Of a stretch of 64,000 nt of DNA, positions 1 to 11,325 are shown piece by piece. The notes beneath the pieces are model-generated. The model was given only the letters and a program-made list of their open reading frames with translations, was not told the origin of the DNA and did not search any database. The DNA lies in NCBI GenBank assembly GCA_021234155.1, contig JAJEKV010000017.1, positions 6,576,992 to 6,640,991 of the forward strand, in the 5' to 3' direction. Position numbers and translations under genes: made by a program. This DNA comes from Isoetes taiwanensis. Lineage: Eukaryota > Streptophyta > Lycopodiopsida > Isoetales > Isoetaceae. Within the stretch, counting starts at the first letter, position 1. The number at the start of each line of letters is the position of its first letter.

Positions 1-31
1 GAGGAAGTGACGTGACTCTGGCGTCTTTTAA

Positions 32-247
32 TCAACTGAAGAAACTGCCTCCTTCAAGCTGAAAAATTGTTTGGTGAACCATTCTGAGATTGCAACTACC
101 GCTAGCTCCAACTTGAATATTGAGATCACTCATGAGATTTTTTATTACGTCGAACATGCCAAGGATGACCATGACATGGTGCATTGCAATGGCATTGTGA
201 CGGAAGGGAACTGGGTGAAGTTTGAGAGTTCGATCGGCCCAGATTAA
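32..247 (+). other. Possible 3' terminal exon of an unknown gene
   Basis: A reading frame of 71 sense codons is open from a TAA at 29-31 to a TAA at 245-247, and it has no ATG near its start. The predicted peptide is mixed and not low-complexity; it ends ...GNWVKFESSIGPD. If it is real it would be the last exon of a gene starting left of the window. I do not recognise the family. A chance open frame of this length is possible, so this is a weak call. Confidence 0.25.
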
Positions 248-950
248 GCTCCCTGTTGGCTGCTGGCTTGTTCCAGCCCATCTATATTATCTTGTTGGCC
301 AATGGACTCTTATAACCTTAAACCTATAGCATATCCCTCATGTATGCCATGTGACTATATAACTACCTACTGTCCACCGTGGTTTTTTGTGATGTCTTTT
401 TTGGAAAAATATATGTACTAGCCTTTTTGGCATGAAGTGAATGCATCGTTAAAGAAAATTGTGTTCATAGCAAAACTGTTGCATTTGTATTAGCTGTATT
501 GTGGACCAGTTAATTAGTCCACCCATTACCATCTAATGACTTCAATCTTATGGCTTTTGTCCATCAAAATATTAACATAGATCTTCCATGGAAGTGACTT
601 TTATAACAGTTTGTTACTCTTCTACAGACTTGTCTGACTCATATGCATCATGTATAAAGAATTGAAATTAATTAGTCTAGATGCATATATACAAAAAGAC
701 CACCCTAGGACAATGATAAACCTTTTCTGCAGCAGTCGTGTCTAAAGAAAGTGGTGGTAATGCCCCATTGCCCTGGTACTTAACATAAGTGTGCACAAGG
801 GTGATTTAATTGTGAATGAGATAAGTGTTGCTTACCTGAGCCATATCATCTCTTCACGTCTTGAGGAATCCCTCGTCCATTCCCTTAGCTGTGGCAATGG
901 CATCCGGATCCACTCCAATGTTGACCATCTCTCGAATATGTCTTACCTTG
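248..950. other. Non-coding stretch, nothing identified
   Basis: AT-rich sequence with short interrupted frames only. I see no repeat, RNA gene or transposon end here. Confidence 0.5.
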
Positions 951-954
951 TCAA

Positions 955-1640
955 TTATCTAACCTCGTCATCTCCTGGCCCAATATTTGCTTCTGCATAA
1001 TTTACCCACTCCTGTGCGTCCATCCTCAAAGTGTTAGCCAAAGGGTGGGAAGTTCTGGAGCTACTGGCAAGATCCCATCTTTTCAAAGGTAAACGGATGT
1101 TGCTAACCTTGTTAGGTATAGGCCTGACCAAGGGGATGTAGCCCTCTATATTAATTGACTGAGGATGCATTCCATCTAGCTCACATAGGTGTGTGTCTTC
1201 AAGACTGCACCCTACATCCTATGTTTGTGTTTGAAGGGCTGCCAAGCTGTCATGACATGCCTGCTCTCTAGGTACTTGCACAATCCATGGCTCTTCATTC
1301 TGGCTGCTTGGCACATAGGCCTCCCAATTGTGCTCCTCCCCAATGTAGGCTACTCTAGACAAAAGACTCTTGCCTTGTCTTTGTCTCATCCTGCTCCTAG
1401 CAGCCAGCCTCCTCGCCTTTGCAGCCTCATTCAATGGTCTTTGGTAGCCAAAGATGGCTTTAACCTTGGATTGGCCTGCAGGGTACATGAATTCGCATGA
1501 ATTCCCTCAATCTCCTGGTACTATCCACATATAAAACCTCTGCTTGCTTCCTACTCTCCCTCTCTAGCCTGTTTGCAGTAGCTCTTCTGCTTGCTTCTTC
1601 TTTCTTAGCCCTCCTTCTTGTTGTCTCTACCTTTTTAAGG
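955..1640 (-). pseudogene. Unidentified interrupted reading frame, basic N-terminal part
   Basis: Two long minus-strand open stretches (1219-1488 and 955-1170) lie in the same frame and are separated mainly by one stop near 1219. A third stretch in another frame (about 1500-1640) reads as a very basic, Glu/Arg/Lys-rich helical segment. Together they read as one decayed protein: basic helical N-terminus, then a part with ...KARRLAARSRMRQRQG..., then ...INIEGYIPLVRPIPNKV.... The upstream end stops at a Helitron-like terminus at 1634-1676, so the block may be a captured or truncated gene, or transposon-encoded. I do not recognise the family and assign no function. Confidence 0.35.
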
Positions 1641-1676
1641 GCTACTAGTAAACGTGTGCCCGGCGTTGCCGGGCAT
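1634..1676 (+). mobile_element. Helitron-like 5' terminal motif
   Basis: The sequence CTACTAGTAAACGTG is followed by the near-palindrome GTGCCCGGCGTTGCCGGGCA. The form CTACTAGTAA plus a short GC-rich palindrome is typical of 5' ends of plant Helitrons. A closely similar motif occurs at 11286-11325, and decayed relatives occur at about 1920-1945 and 2095-2165. No Rep/helicase coding sequence is seen nearby, so this would be a non-autonomous copy. Its 3' end (hairpin plus CTRR) was not located. Confidence 0.4.
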
Positions 1677-1679
1677 AAG

Positions 1680-4480
1680 TAGGGCGTGTATTTTCGTAGA
1701 GTCTACGCATAATTGAGGAGGATCTTAATTATCTCCTCACTTTAAAACTAAAAGTCCAAGGATTACGTTGGCAAATATTTTTTTCATATGTCCATATGTG
1801 GAAATTTTTCGATAACAACACATGTTGATACTGGCAAGAATGGATATGATTTGCTTTTGTAATTATGTTTGTTATTGAAATTGTCTAATAACAGTATCAT
1901 CAATATATTAATTATGTATTCGATAAACATGTGCCCGGCACTAATCTAGGAGCTTGGGTGTTTTTATCTGCCTTTAACCTAAGTTGTTACTCTTTTGACA
2001 AATCATGTTTGATGTCGAATGTTGTTACAATGCCATATGTTGATCCACAGGTTGATATTTGCAAGAGAAAACATACTTTGCTATTCGAATTATTTTAACG
2101 TGTGCACATAGTAAATGTGTGTTCGACATTGCCATGTGTTCGACATAGTAAACGTGTGTCGGGGTTCGTCTTAATCCATGATAATGAAATGAATCCTGAA
2201 AATTAGTCCATTTCCAATTTAACCCATCAAGAATAGCATATTGCTAATTTAATTTACGTCATACAATAAAGAAACATGAAATTTTAACATAAAAGCAATC
2301 GTCTTAAATTGTTCCAATCACATTTGTAAATATCAATACCGTGTCAAATTGTGTCAATAACATTTGGAAATGTCTGTGATTTCATTCCCAAGGCCGGGCA
2401 CATAGTTGGAAAGTATGGAAAGCCACATGCATGATTATAGTTTTTGCATCATGGAAATCCGCATGCATGATTATAGTTTTTGCATCATCTTGAAACATTA
2501 TCTTTCCTCTTTATCTTGGTTTTTGTCGATCTAAAGGGAAGTGCTTACATTATAACTTACCCATTCAAGTCACGTTTGTCTTAACATATGATAGCTTATT
2601 ACTTATTGGTCCAAGACATCCTATGCCAATCCTTATATTTGTGAGATAAGCATAGCAACCACCAACTGCTTTATTTAAGCCAAAAACAACAATTTTGAGA
2701 TTTATTTTACTTATCAATTTGCAATATGTGAAGAATGATCGGCAATCCAAAGCATTTATAAGACAACTTGGGTATGTTAGGCATAGAAATAAATTTCCAT
2801 AAATGGGTAAAAATTTGAACGGCTTAGAATCCGTGACCATGTGAGCTAAACTTAAACTTTGCATGCATACTGTTGAATTCAAGGCAACGGATGCGGCAAG
2901 AATGTTATCAGAAAATAATGCAAGTGATAGTCTGGGATAATCCAACGTTTCTTGTTAGGATAACCTTGGTTTATCACAGATAGTATATAGTGCTCAGACT
3001 GTCAACTGCATTGATAAGCAGTGCAGTGAAACAATTTTTCCTGCATTATGTAGCATTATTGTCAGCTTTTTCAACAGTTGGCTTCGTCATCGTCTTCTTC
3101 ATTGTCTGATTCCTCAGAGCTTCAATTATGCTGCATAAAGATGAAGCACCTGTACTTGCTTTTTTAAACTACAGATGCAAAAATGAAGCACAACTTAGAA
3201 TGGGTTCCCCATGCTTAAAATTGAACCATCATAATAAATAAACATGCAACTAAATATTTGCAAACACCTATATGACGCATGCCTCAGCTCCAAAAATATC
3301 AAGATGACCAGTGAGTATATATTCTCAGAAAGAAGACAAACAACGCATGCTTACAGCTACTACACTTCTATAAATTTCGGAGGCAGACCAACTTGCTGGA
3401 GCAGAGACACATGGAACGTTTGAGAAGGCAAACATTTGAGTATCTGCAATGACAAAAAGCAAGAACGAAATATTAAAATCTGCTTTAGCAAAACGTGTAG
3501 CTTTAAACAGTAAGACCTTTGCATGTGGGCTAGATGAAGTTGCCATAGCCATGTTTCATTTATCTGCCAGTCCAAACTTTGGCAAAACCTCCTCTGGCAC
3601 CGCAAAACTGCTCTTACACATTTATCTGGCACTCCTTGTACGAGGATACAAAACATAATAGAATACAATTCAGACTTCTAATGTGCTTAAGCTGAGCCTC
3701 TGTTGGAGCTAGAGCCATTGCAATCAAACTTAAAAAGGTTTAAATACGATATTTCCTGGAGCAATCCATGCAAGAAAGTAAATTAGAGAAATTGTTACCT
3801 GACCAACGAAATCAAAAGCAAAGCTATTCTTTGCTACAATCTGCAAAAAATGGACATAATCTGAGCCAAAACCCCTTCTCCTGCAACCGCAAACCCAAAC
3901 CAAAAACTGAAGTCATGGAAAGAGAATCCATCTGCAAACATCAAAGGACATATTTGCAAGAGAAAATACCAGAGTTTAAAGACTGTTTATCCTGGAAGTT
4001 CAAAATCTACTTGAAGAACCCTCAAAATGCTTCAAAATCTGCTTCAAAATGATGATTGAAGAGAAAACCTCAAAAGTTAAAATCCGCATGCTTGCTTGCT
4101 GCCGCTTGCTGGCTCTTCTGCCTTTTCTAAAATCTAAGAACCCTAAATGTATCTCTGATCAAGGCATTGATTATCATCACCGCCAGTAGCCTGCCGTTTC
4201 GGTGAGAAGAGTGGAGGATGAAAAAGAAACGATCTGAAAGGGGAAAATGAGCGAAAACATTGCCGGAAAAAAAGAATCGCCCAAAACTCACGCTGCTCAC
4301 GCCGGAAAAATGCGAACACCGGCGTGAGCAACGATGGCAAAAAAATTTTGCCGGATTTTTAATTTTCTGATGACAAAATTTTGCTTTTTGGCCGGATTTT
4401 CATGTCCACAGGCGACCGGAAAAGAGAGGACACCCTCCTCCAAACACATTTTAAGTAAGTAGATTTACTCCCTCGTCAGT
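1680..4480. other. AT-rich non-coding region with Helitron-like remnants
   Basis: No convincing gene is present; the open frames in this stretch are short and of biased composition. Degenerate copies of the Helitron-like motif (about 1920-1945 and 2095-2165) suggest old element ends. A 27-bp segment is tandemly repeated at 2426-2452 and 2462-2488 (period 36). Confidence 0.45.
2426..2488. repeat. Short tandem duplication, period 36 bp
   Basis: The 27-bp segment beginning CATGCATGATTATAG occurs twice, 36 bp apart, without visible changes. Confidence 0.7.
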
Positions 4481-4486
4481 CTCTTA

Positions 4487-4858
4487 GGCTACGTTCCCAT
4501 GAGCCTGACCTGACCGCAGGAGAGTGAGGTCGTGGTCGAAGTGCAAAGAAGACTGTTCCCATGCGATCTCACCTCAGAAACCGGCTTGCTCATCGGTTGC
4601 ATGCTCTTTCATCACCTGTTTCATCGGTTGCTTGCTCAGAAACCGGCTGCTTCATCGGTTGCTTGCTCTTTCATCATCTGTTGATCAGTTAAAGCACAAA
4701 ACAAAGGCAGCAACCCGAGCTTTCAGAAATGGTTCTTCATTTCTGGAAAAATCTGACTTTTCCTTAAAGGCAACCTTACCTCTGCTGCATGGGAACTGCT
4801 CGACTTCGACTTCGACCTGGAAAAAATAGAGTCGGGTCGATTCCATGGGAACGTTCCC
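4487..4858. mobile_element. Tourist-like MITE with TTA target duplication
   Basis: The left end GGCTACGTTCCCATG matches the inverted right end (reading GGGAACGTTCCCATGG on the minus strand). Both ends are flanked by TTA (4484-4486 and 4859-4861). At 372 bp, with no coding capacity, TTA duplication and G-rich termini, it fits the PIF/Harbinger-related Tourist class. A second member with a similar terminus is at 14543-14713. Confidence 0.75.
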
Positions 4859-4989
4859 TTAGCCTCTTCCCTCCTTGCCTTCTCTACTGCAAGTGCTTGA
4901 CAAAATCCATCACTGCTTATGTGCACTCTTCTATGCACATTTGGTGCAATGCATCTAGTCCTCCTCCTTGATGTCGCTTGTGTGCCCTA

Positions 4990-6600
4990 ACTTGGCTGCA
5001 ATTGAGAAGGTTCCTGACATGGATTCTCTACGGCTCTTTGGAGCAGGACTTGCTACATTGTTCCAAGGCTAGCTCCTGCATGGTCACATGATGCTTGCAC
5101 CCCTCAACAACATGGTCCTCCATATTGTCCTCCATGTTCAACCCTTGCATACATGGTTGTTCCATTGGTTCATTCCCATCAGCTTGGTCCATTGGTTCAT
5201 TCCCATTTGCTGCGGGCTGCACATTGGGAATAGCCAATCCATTGTCAATTCCAACTCCACTTGGTAGGTTCAGTCCTTCCCTTTTCGACCATGTATTCTG
5301 CCCTCAATCTTCAATATTGCCTAGAATGGAGCAAAGGAAGACACATCTAGTGGTTGGAGCCTATGTGATGTATATGCATGAAATATGGCAAAATATATTC
5401 CCATCTCTTTGGCTGCCAAAATGACATCCAGTTCTATATGGTTGCCATGCCCATCAAGCAAGATCAGATGTGATCATTCAGGTGAGATTGCCCCAGGCAC
5501 TTTAAATTGGAAGTAGGACAACAAAAATGTAAAAAGTTTAGTTGTTATCCAAGCTGATTGCTGCGCAGCTTGAATTGCTCCCTCCAAATCTTGCTATACT
5601 GACTTGCACCATCCTAGTTCCCTTGAAAATGTACGAACTAGGCATTCTAAACCCTTCTGCATTGACACGCACTAAAATAGTAACCCATTCCGTCGTACAT
5701 CACCAGCTCACTAACCCTATTTTCTCCTTTCCTTGCAATTATCCTCAAACCCTTCACTTTCCCAGCTTGGATTCCGGTCTCATCTGTGTTCCAGATCCTT
5801 GAGGGGGAAAGATTCCAGATCCTTGAGGGGGAAAGATTATATTCATCATATACTTCTTTCAAGCCTGAATAAAGTATCCAAGTTTTCTTGGTTCATTGGC
5901 CAAACACGTGACACCTCTAAGGTTTCTGCACTTCTGAGAGAGATTTCAGGATTCTGCTTGAAGAGCTTCCACCATTTGCCCCCTGGAACATTCTAGAAGG
6001 TTGAATTATTCTCCTTGGCCATTTTGGCAGCCCGTTCCTTCACGGCAGCTAGTGTCATGCCCATCCCCTGTTCTGCCCTCCCTACTGCCCAATCCACTAG
6101 ATCCTTTTCTTGGGCTGCGGAGTGTCTGCCATTCTTCTGGGAAATTTGCTCATACAACAAGTCTCTGATGGATGATTCTGGGATATCAGATCATCTAGTT
6201 GCTTCCCTAATTGAAATGCCAATTTCACTCGCCTCATTTAGAATGTCCAGCATCTCCTTCTCCATCCATTGGCCTCTTTTTGTTGGCTTCCTCGTCATTG
6301 TAGCTGCTGATCCGCTGGGCTGGGGTCCCTTCTTCGTGGATTTGGGTGCACACCCGTTTGCTAGTCATTGTTGTTCGTCTGTTGCTGCCTGGTGTTGTAG
6401 CTTCAATCTCTGGTCGGGTTCTTGTCGGCACCATTGCTCTCGTGTGAATCAAAAATAGGGGTTGGATTGGATTCTTGGCCGAAGGATCTCTGCATGAATT
6501 TCTCGATCTGGAACAATTATATTGATCTTCCATCCCGCTTGCATGCATTGAGGCTGGAATTCCAGCATCCAACATTAAATCATGCCTCAGAACGGGCATG
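4990..6600 (-). pseudogene. Decayed pogo-like (CENP-B/Tigger type) transposase
   Basis: Read on the minus strand, a CENP-B/Psq-type helix-turn-helix region (around 6090-6300, with ...MLDILNEASEIGISIREATR) is followed by a second basic/helical region (5880-6080). A DDE_1-type catalytic domain comes next: the first Asp lies in IWNTDETG (about 5775-5800), the second in LLDGHGNHIELD (about 5425-5470), and the C-terminal hallmark SHRLQPLD is at about 5345-5380. The order and motifs match pogo/Tigger/jerky transposases of the Tc1-mariner group, which cut and paste DNA as nuclear proteins. The copy has several in-frame stops and frameshifts and an in-frame 24-bp duplication (5789-5836) that doubles the residues before the first Asp. 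It is dead. Confidence 0.75.
5789..5836. repeat. 24-bp in-frame tandem duplication
   Basis: The unit beginning TTCCAGATCCTTGAGG occurs twice back to back, giving NLSPSRIW twice in the pogo-like transposase frame just before the first catalytic Asp. Confidence 0.85.
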
Positions 6601-6921
6601 TTTGGGGTTTAGTATATGCACAATGGGTGGGTCTATAGTACGGGCACCCTGGCTTCTAGACTCACGAAGTCTCAATACCTGCCTGCCGTTCAAGGTGGGT
6701 TCTGGCATGGCGTCGAGACGGCCTTTGGTGCAACAAGGTATGGTACATCCGTGGTGGCGAGCAATCCCACCCTACCTGTGGTGGACTCAAGAACTGTGCC
6801 CGCATCCCACCGCTCGTCAATGCGGCAGACTCAAGGGCAATTAAAATCAATTCATTGAAAACTGACGAAAATTATTTTTTCCAGGCGGAAAAAAAAAAAT
6901 ACTATTATCTACACATACGTA

Positions 6922-7286
6922 GGGGGGTGCCCATATTCCGTGCCTTTGCCGAGGGTTTCGCCATAGTTTTGGTACCGGCTTCCGCTCACAAAAAGCCACG
7001 GGCCGTGCACCCGTAAGCCACGGAACCGTGCCTCTTCATGAAAAATGAACTGAAAATTCGGTGCACGCTAGATGGGCGAGGAGGTGAGCGGTGATGGTCG
7101 GATGACAGGCCTACTTTGAAGGCTCACAACTTCGAGATGTGGAGACCCGATTTCTCGATTTTTGTTTCTCATAACAGATCCGGCCTCGAGCTCTCCAGAA
7201 CCGTGTTTTTTTCCCTGTTTTGATCAGAAAAACTAAGCCTCTTTTTTATTCAAACCTTAAGTGCACGGAATATGGGCACCCCCCCC
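6922..7286. mobile_element. MITE with about 24-bp terminal inverted repeats and TA duplication
   Basis: The left end GGGGGGTGCCCATATTCCGT is repeated inverted at 7263-7286, the only difference being a longer C-run (8 versus 6). TA flanks both ends (6920-6921 and 7287-7288). The 365-bp interior is non-coding and contains GC-rich inverted segments around 6990-7030. A TA target duplication points to a Tc1/mariner-related MITE, but the terminus is unlike standard Stowaway ends. Confidence 0.75.
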
Positions 7287-9632
7287 TAATTAGCTTCCTA
7301 TTTCTATTTTCTGTTTTTGTCGTGTAGTTTTTTTTGCGCCGGAATCTTTTTCGTTGGTTACATGCCACGTGTGATTGAAACCATCTAATCTATTGTAAGC
7401 TGGTAAGGCGGCAGACAGTCTGGCGGTTTTTCCAGAAGCAGCCTGGTTGCCATAGCCACTTCCGGTGCAGAAGAAGAAGGAAACTCCACGGCTGAAGAGC
7501 TAAATGTGTCCCTTCAAAAAAGACGATTTGTATCATCGTCGTGCCTGCACAAACATTTCATTTTCGTTCATTCCGTTTTTTGATTGTGGTTTAAAACCCG
7601 CCGCCTTGAAGAGCCTGCCAAGATATTTTGCTTGACGCCTGCATCCGAGCTCCTCAAAGACAGAAGAGCTCTTAAAGAGCGCCTCCAAATTAAAGAGCAA
7701 GTAAAGACAAGGAGAGCTCTTTTGTTAGCAAAAATAGAATTCGAAGGCAAGGAAAGCAAAGAGCAAGGAAAGACAAGGAGAGCGCCTTCGAATTAGTTTC
7801 CTTCAAAGTAGGCAGTAGCCAGGTCAGACTCGAATTTACCTCTTCATTTCTTCTTTTCGCAGAAGTAAGAGATATCCTCTTTTTTCGCTTGATGCTTGCA
7901 AAGGCTCTGGCCGCTCTGCAACAAATGATTTTCGTCCGGCTATAAGACAGATATGCTTCCCCTTTTGCTTTACATGCAATTTTTTTTTGTGAATATGCTC
8001 TTACCTTTTTTGCTAACTTGTGTGATTATTGTGCAAAAGTGCAGACATATTCAATGTTTATGATTGGACATCCAGCACTGGCGTCTGACGATCCTTACCA
8101 ATCTGGTGAGGTTTTTCCTCACTAAGCATGTTGCCTATTATACAATTATCAGAGTATACATATCACCTGTAATTTTTCCTCCTGGAATTTTTTTTTTTTT
8201 TACCTCCGAAACCAAGTAAAATGGTCGGAATATAAGGGTGTTGTATTGGAGATTGTTGGATATGCAAGAAAGATGAATCACATTGAAAGTTCTTGCAGTT
8301 CCTTCTACATTTTTATATTGACAGTCAATGGAGTGCAAGAAATAGCTTGAAACTCTCTGCCCTCAAAATGATGTATGCTGATATTGTTTTCCTTCTAGGT
8401 TTTGGATATGGTTTGCAAGCTATGTTCATGCATTTTGCTTGGACCATGCATTGTTTCTTTAGTTGCTAATTATATGTTCATACTATAAGCAGTTCATTTC
8501 AGATTGCAATATGCATTCCTTGTTAGAATTTTCCTTTTGCAACCAACTGATGCAGTGACTATCTGAGATTTTCATTTGCAGATAGAAAGGGTAGGTAAAG
8601 CTTGCTTGCGACACCGAGAACATTTTTAAGGTAACTATGCATGGAGATAATAAAAAACCTCTGGAGATAATAAAAAAACCTGTGGTAATCCTAAGCTAAA
8701 TGTGGTCTTAAAAGTATATGCATTTGTTAAAGATTTTTTATGCAACGACCATCAAATAGTTAATTCATATTGAAGCTACTGTTTTTTTTCATTTATTGGG
8801 GTCAATATGGATGTGTATTTTCATGTTTTTGCCCTCAGTGCTTTGACCTGTTTGTTGTTGCTTTGGTTTGTGAAGAGACCCGCTTGTTGGCTTCTTGCTC
8901 GCTTTTATTGAATGCATAGAGATTTCAAAATTTTCAAAACATTAGCACTCCTGTGAGATGGTGCATGTTTTCATTGCTGAGGTGGCTTTTTATGTCATCC
9001 ATGTCAGAATAAAAAATCTTGGATAACTTTAATGTAGAGGTAGAAGGTTTTGCACTGCAAACTGGGCTTTAAAATTTATGGTAAATGTATAGGCAATGGG
9101 AAAAACTCCAATGCTTGCGATGTGCCTGAACTGTTCAATTTTATGATGTCATTTGGATGGCCCTAGTTTGAATTTGTCTCTTTATTTTTTGTGCATTTTA
9201 TTCTGACCAATGGTTTGACCATTTACTTCTTGTACTTAATATCCCTAGGAGAAGGTCTTTTGGATTCGTGAAGAAGTTACTAACAAAAAATGTCTTAGTA
9301 TAGAAGCAGGAAATAGAGATCAAATAGAAGCAGGTGGTCACAAATATATTGCACTCAACTACAAAATGTACATACTTCTTTATTCTAGGCTTCTGCGCTT
9401 TCTGAGCCCTGACGTTAGTAAAAACAGAAAATCATTTTAATTATTTAAACTAGAATAATGTTGCAAACATATAGAAACAAGAAAATCTTGCGCTACTTAC
9501 TCTCCTTAAAGAAAAGGGCGGAATGCGTTTTCCAGAGAGAACAGGCATCGAAAACAGAGTCTTGAAAAAAAAAAAAAAAAAGGGGGCGAGAAGAAACACG
9601 AAATTACAAGAAGCAGCAATTTATGCTTACCA

Positions 9633-9674
9633 ACAGATTAGAGCTATGGTAGAACAGATTAGAGCTATGGTAGA
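9633..9674. repeat. 21-bp tandem duplication
   Basis: The unit ACAGATTAGAGCTATGGTAGA occurs twice in direct succession. Confidence 0.8.
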
Positions 9675-10139
9675 ACGGTGCAGGGGAGAAGAAGGAAACA
9701 GGCTCGAAGCGGGCATACGCTGCGGGAATAGAAACATAATGAAGACCTTTTCAGTATACGCATCGCTCAAGGAACCAGTATATAATGACATTGATGTTTT
9801 TAACATTCAATATGAACCATTGATTTTGAGCATCTCCAGTATCATACTAAATCAAAGGCTCACATCTTTTTCTAAAAAAAATGCTTCGCCACTTCCTAAG
9901 GTCGATTTCCTACATCGACATTTAATTTCACCATTGATTAAATTCGGCCAAATAAAAACCCAATGGTAGCCACCCCAATGAATGAACTGCCGCTCAACTG
10001 TTCAAGAGTTTCTAATCAACTATGGCAGCTTTGATTCCTGAACAACATGCTGTCGCATTACTATTGCATGGTCGGAAGATGGCGGGAAAGGACGGAAGAT
10101 GGCCTGGCATGCAGCATCAGATCTGCCAAATGGAAACCA

Positions 10140-10255
10140 CCATGAGCTGTCGGAATCAACCAATATCTACATGGCGCCCAAAAGAGTAAGAGAGCAACCA
10201 TGAGCTGTCGGAATCAACCAATATCTACATGGCGCCCAAAAGAGTAAGAGAGCAA
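10140..10255. repeat. 58-bp perfect tandem duplication
   Basis: A 58-bp unit beginning CCATGAGCTGTCGG occurs at 10140-10197 and again at 10198-10255 without visible change. It is recent or an assembly artefact. Confidence 0.9.
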
Positions 10256-11285
10256 TCTTGTTCATCTGCCAAAAGAAATGAACAAGAATGCAAAGAATAT
10301 AGAGCACCGATATATATAAAACCAGACTAAACAAGGCTTGAATCGCAAGAAGCCCCCGCAGCCCCTAATCGGAAGCCACGGAGCCCCACGGGAGCCCCCT
10401 GCACCTCAATCGGAAGTCCCGAGCCTGATTGCTCGCAAATAGAAAACAAGCAAAGCAAAGCAAGCAAAGCTTGCTTCACCAAAAGCAAAGCCAAACCGCC
10501 CCTGCTCGACCTGCTCGCTCCATGCCGCTATAAAACCAAATCAAATTCATTCATTTAGGCACGGCAAATCGAGCTTCCAAACCACTGTCCATTCCCGTCT
10601 TCATCGGCATGAAGCAGCTCGTTGTCTCGCAAGCCAAATCCATCACGTGACATCCTCCTCATTCCATTTCCAGACATTGCAAATGGCCAGAGAAATTCCC
10701 CCTCGTTCCTCAAGCGACATCTAAACGCCAATAAGCTCCTCAAATGCCTCAAATTATATGGTTTTCGATACTGTACACCAGTCAAATCTTAGCCCAGACC
10801 ACAGATTTCCAAATACCAAACTAAAATTGTGGAAGTTTATTGATTTAATTTTTAATGGTAGCTAAGCATTGGGATGACGAGGTTTAGCTTAGCACGAGGT
10901 TGTATGCTTAGTTTGTCCAAGTATGCCCCTCACATTAGTACATCACTAGACCTACGTTGTTCTAGGATTTCTTTTGCATGCCTTTGTTGCTTTTCCTGTT
11001 ATTCATCGCCTTTTATCCATCATTTTCATCTATTATAGCCATTGAGTCAGATTGATTGCTATTCTTCTAGGGGCTCCCCTTTATTGCCACTTTACCAATG
11101 TGCCACAAGTCCCTATGTTTTAGTTTTACATAACAAATCCCTTTTGTTTGAGTTTTCATGTTTGTTAGTTCCTGCTACATAATCGATATGACCATTTATA
11201 TTTAGTTTAAGTGCTTTCAACCTAGAGATGCTTCTCCATAATAGATCCTGAGCATTTAAATGTTGGTAAGTCCTATCCTTTATTG

Positions 11286-11325
11286 ACTCTACTAGTAACA
11301 GTGCCCGACGCTGCTGGGCAATGTT
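11286..11325 (+). mobile_element. Helitron-like 5' terminus
   Basis: The sequence begins TCTACTAGTAACAGTGCCC and continues into the imperfect palindrome GTGCCCGACGCTGCTGGGCA. It is the same design as the motif at 1634-1676. TCTACTAGTAA followed by a GC palindrome is a common 5' signature of plant Helitrons. The 3' end was not found and no coding sequence accompanies it. Confidence 0.4.

Noticed and set aside
9523-9969. 148-codon frame with a poly-Lys run
   Set aside because: It arises from an A-run and a 21-bp duplication, and shows no domain or conserved feature.
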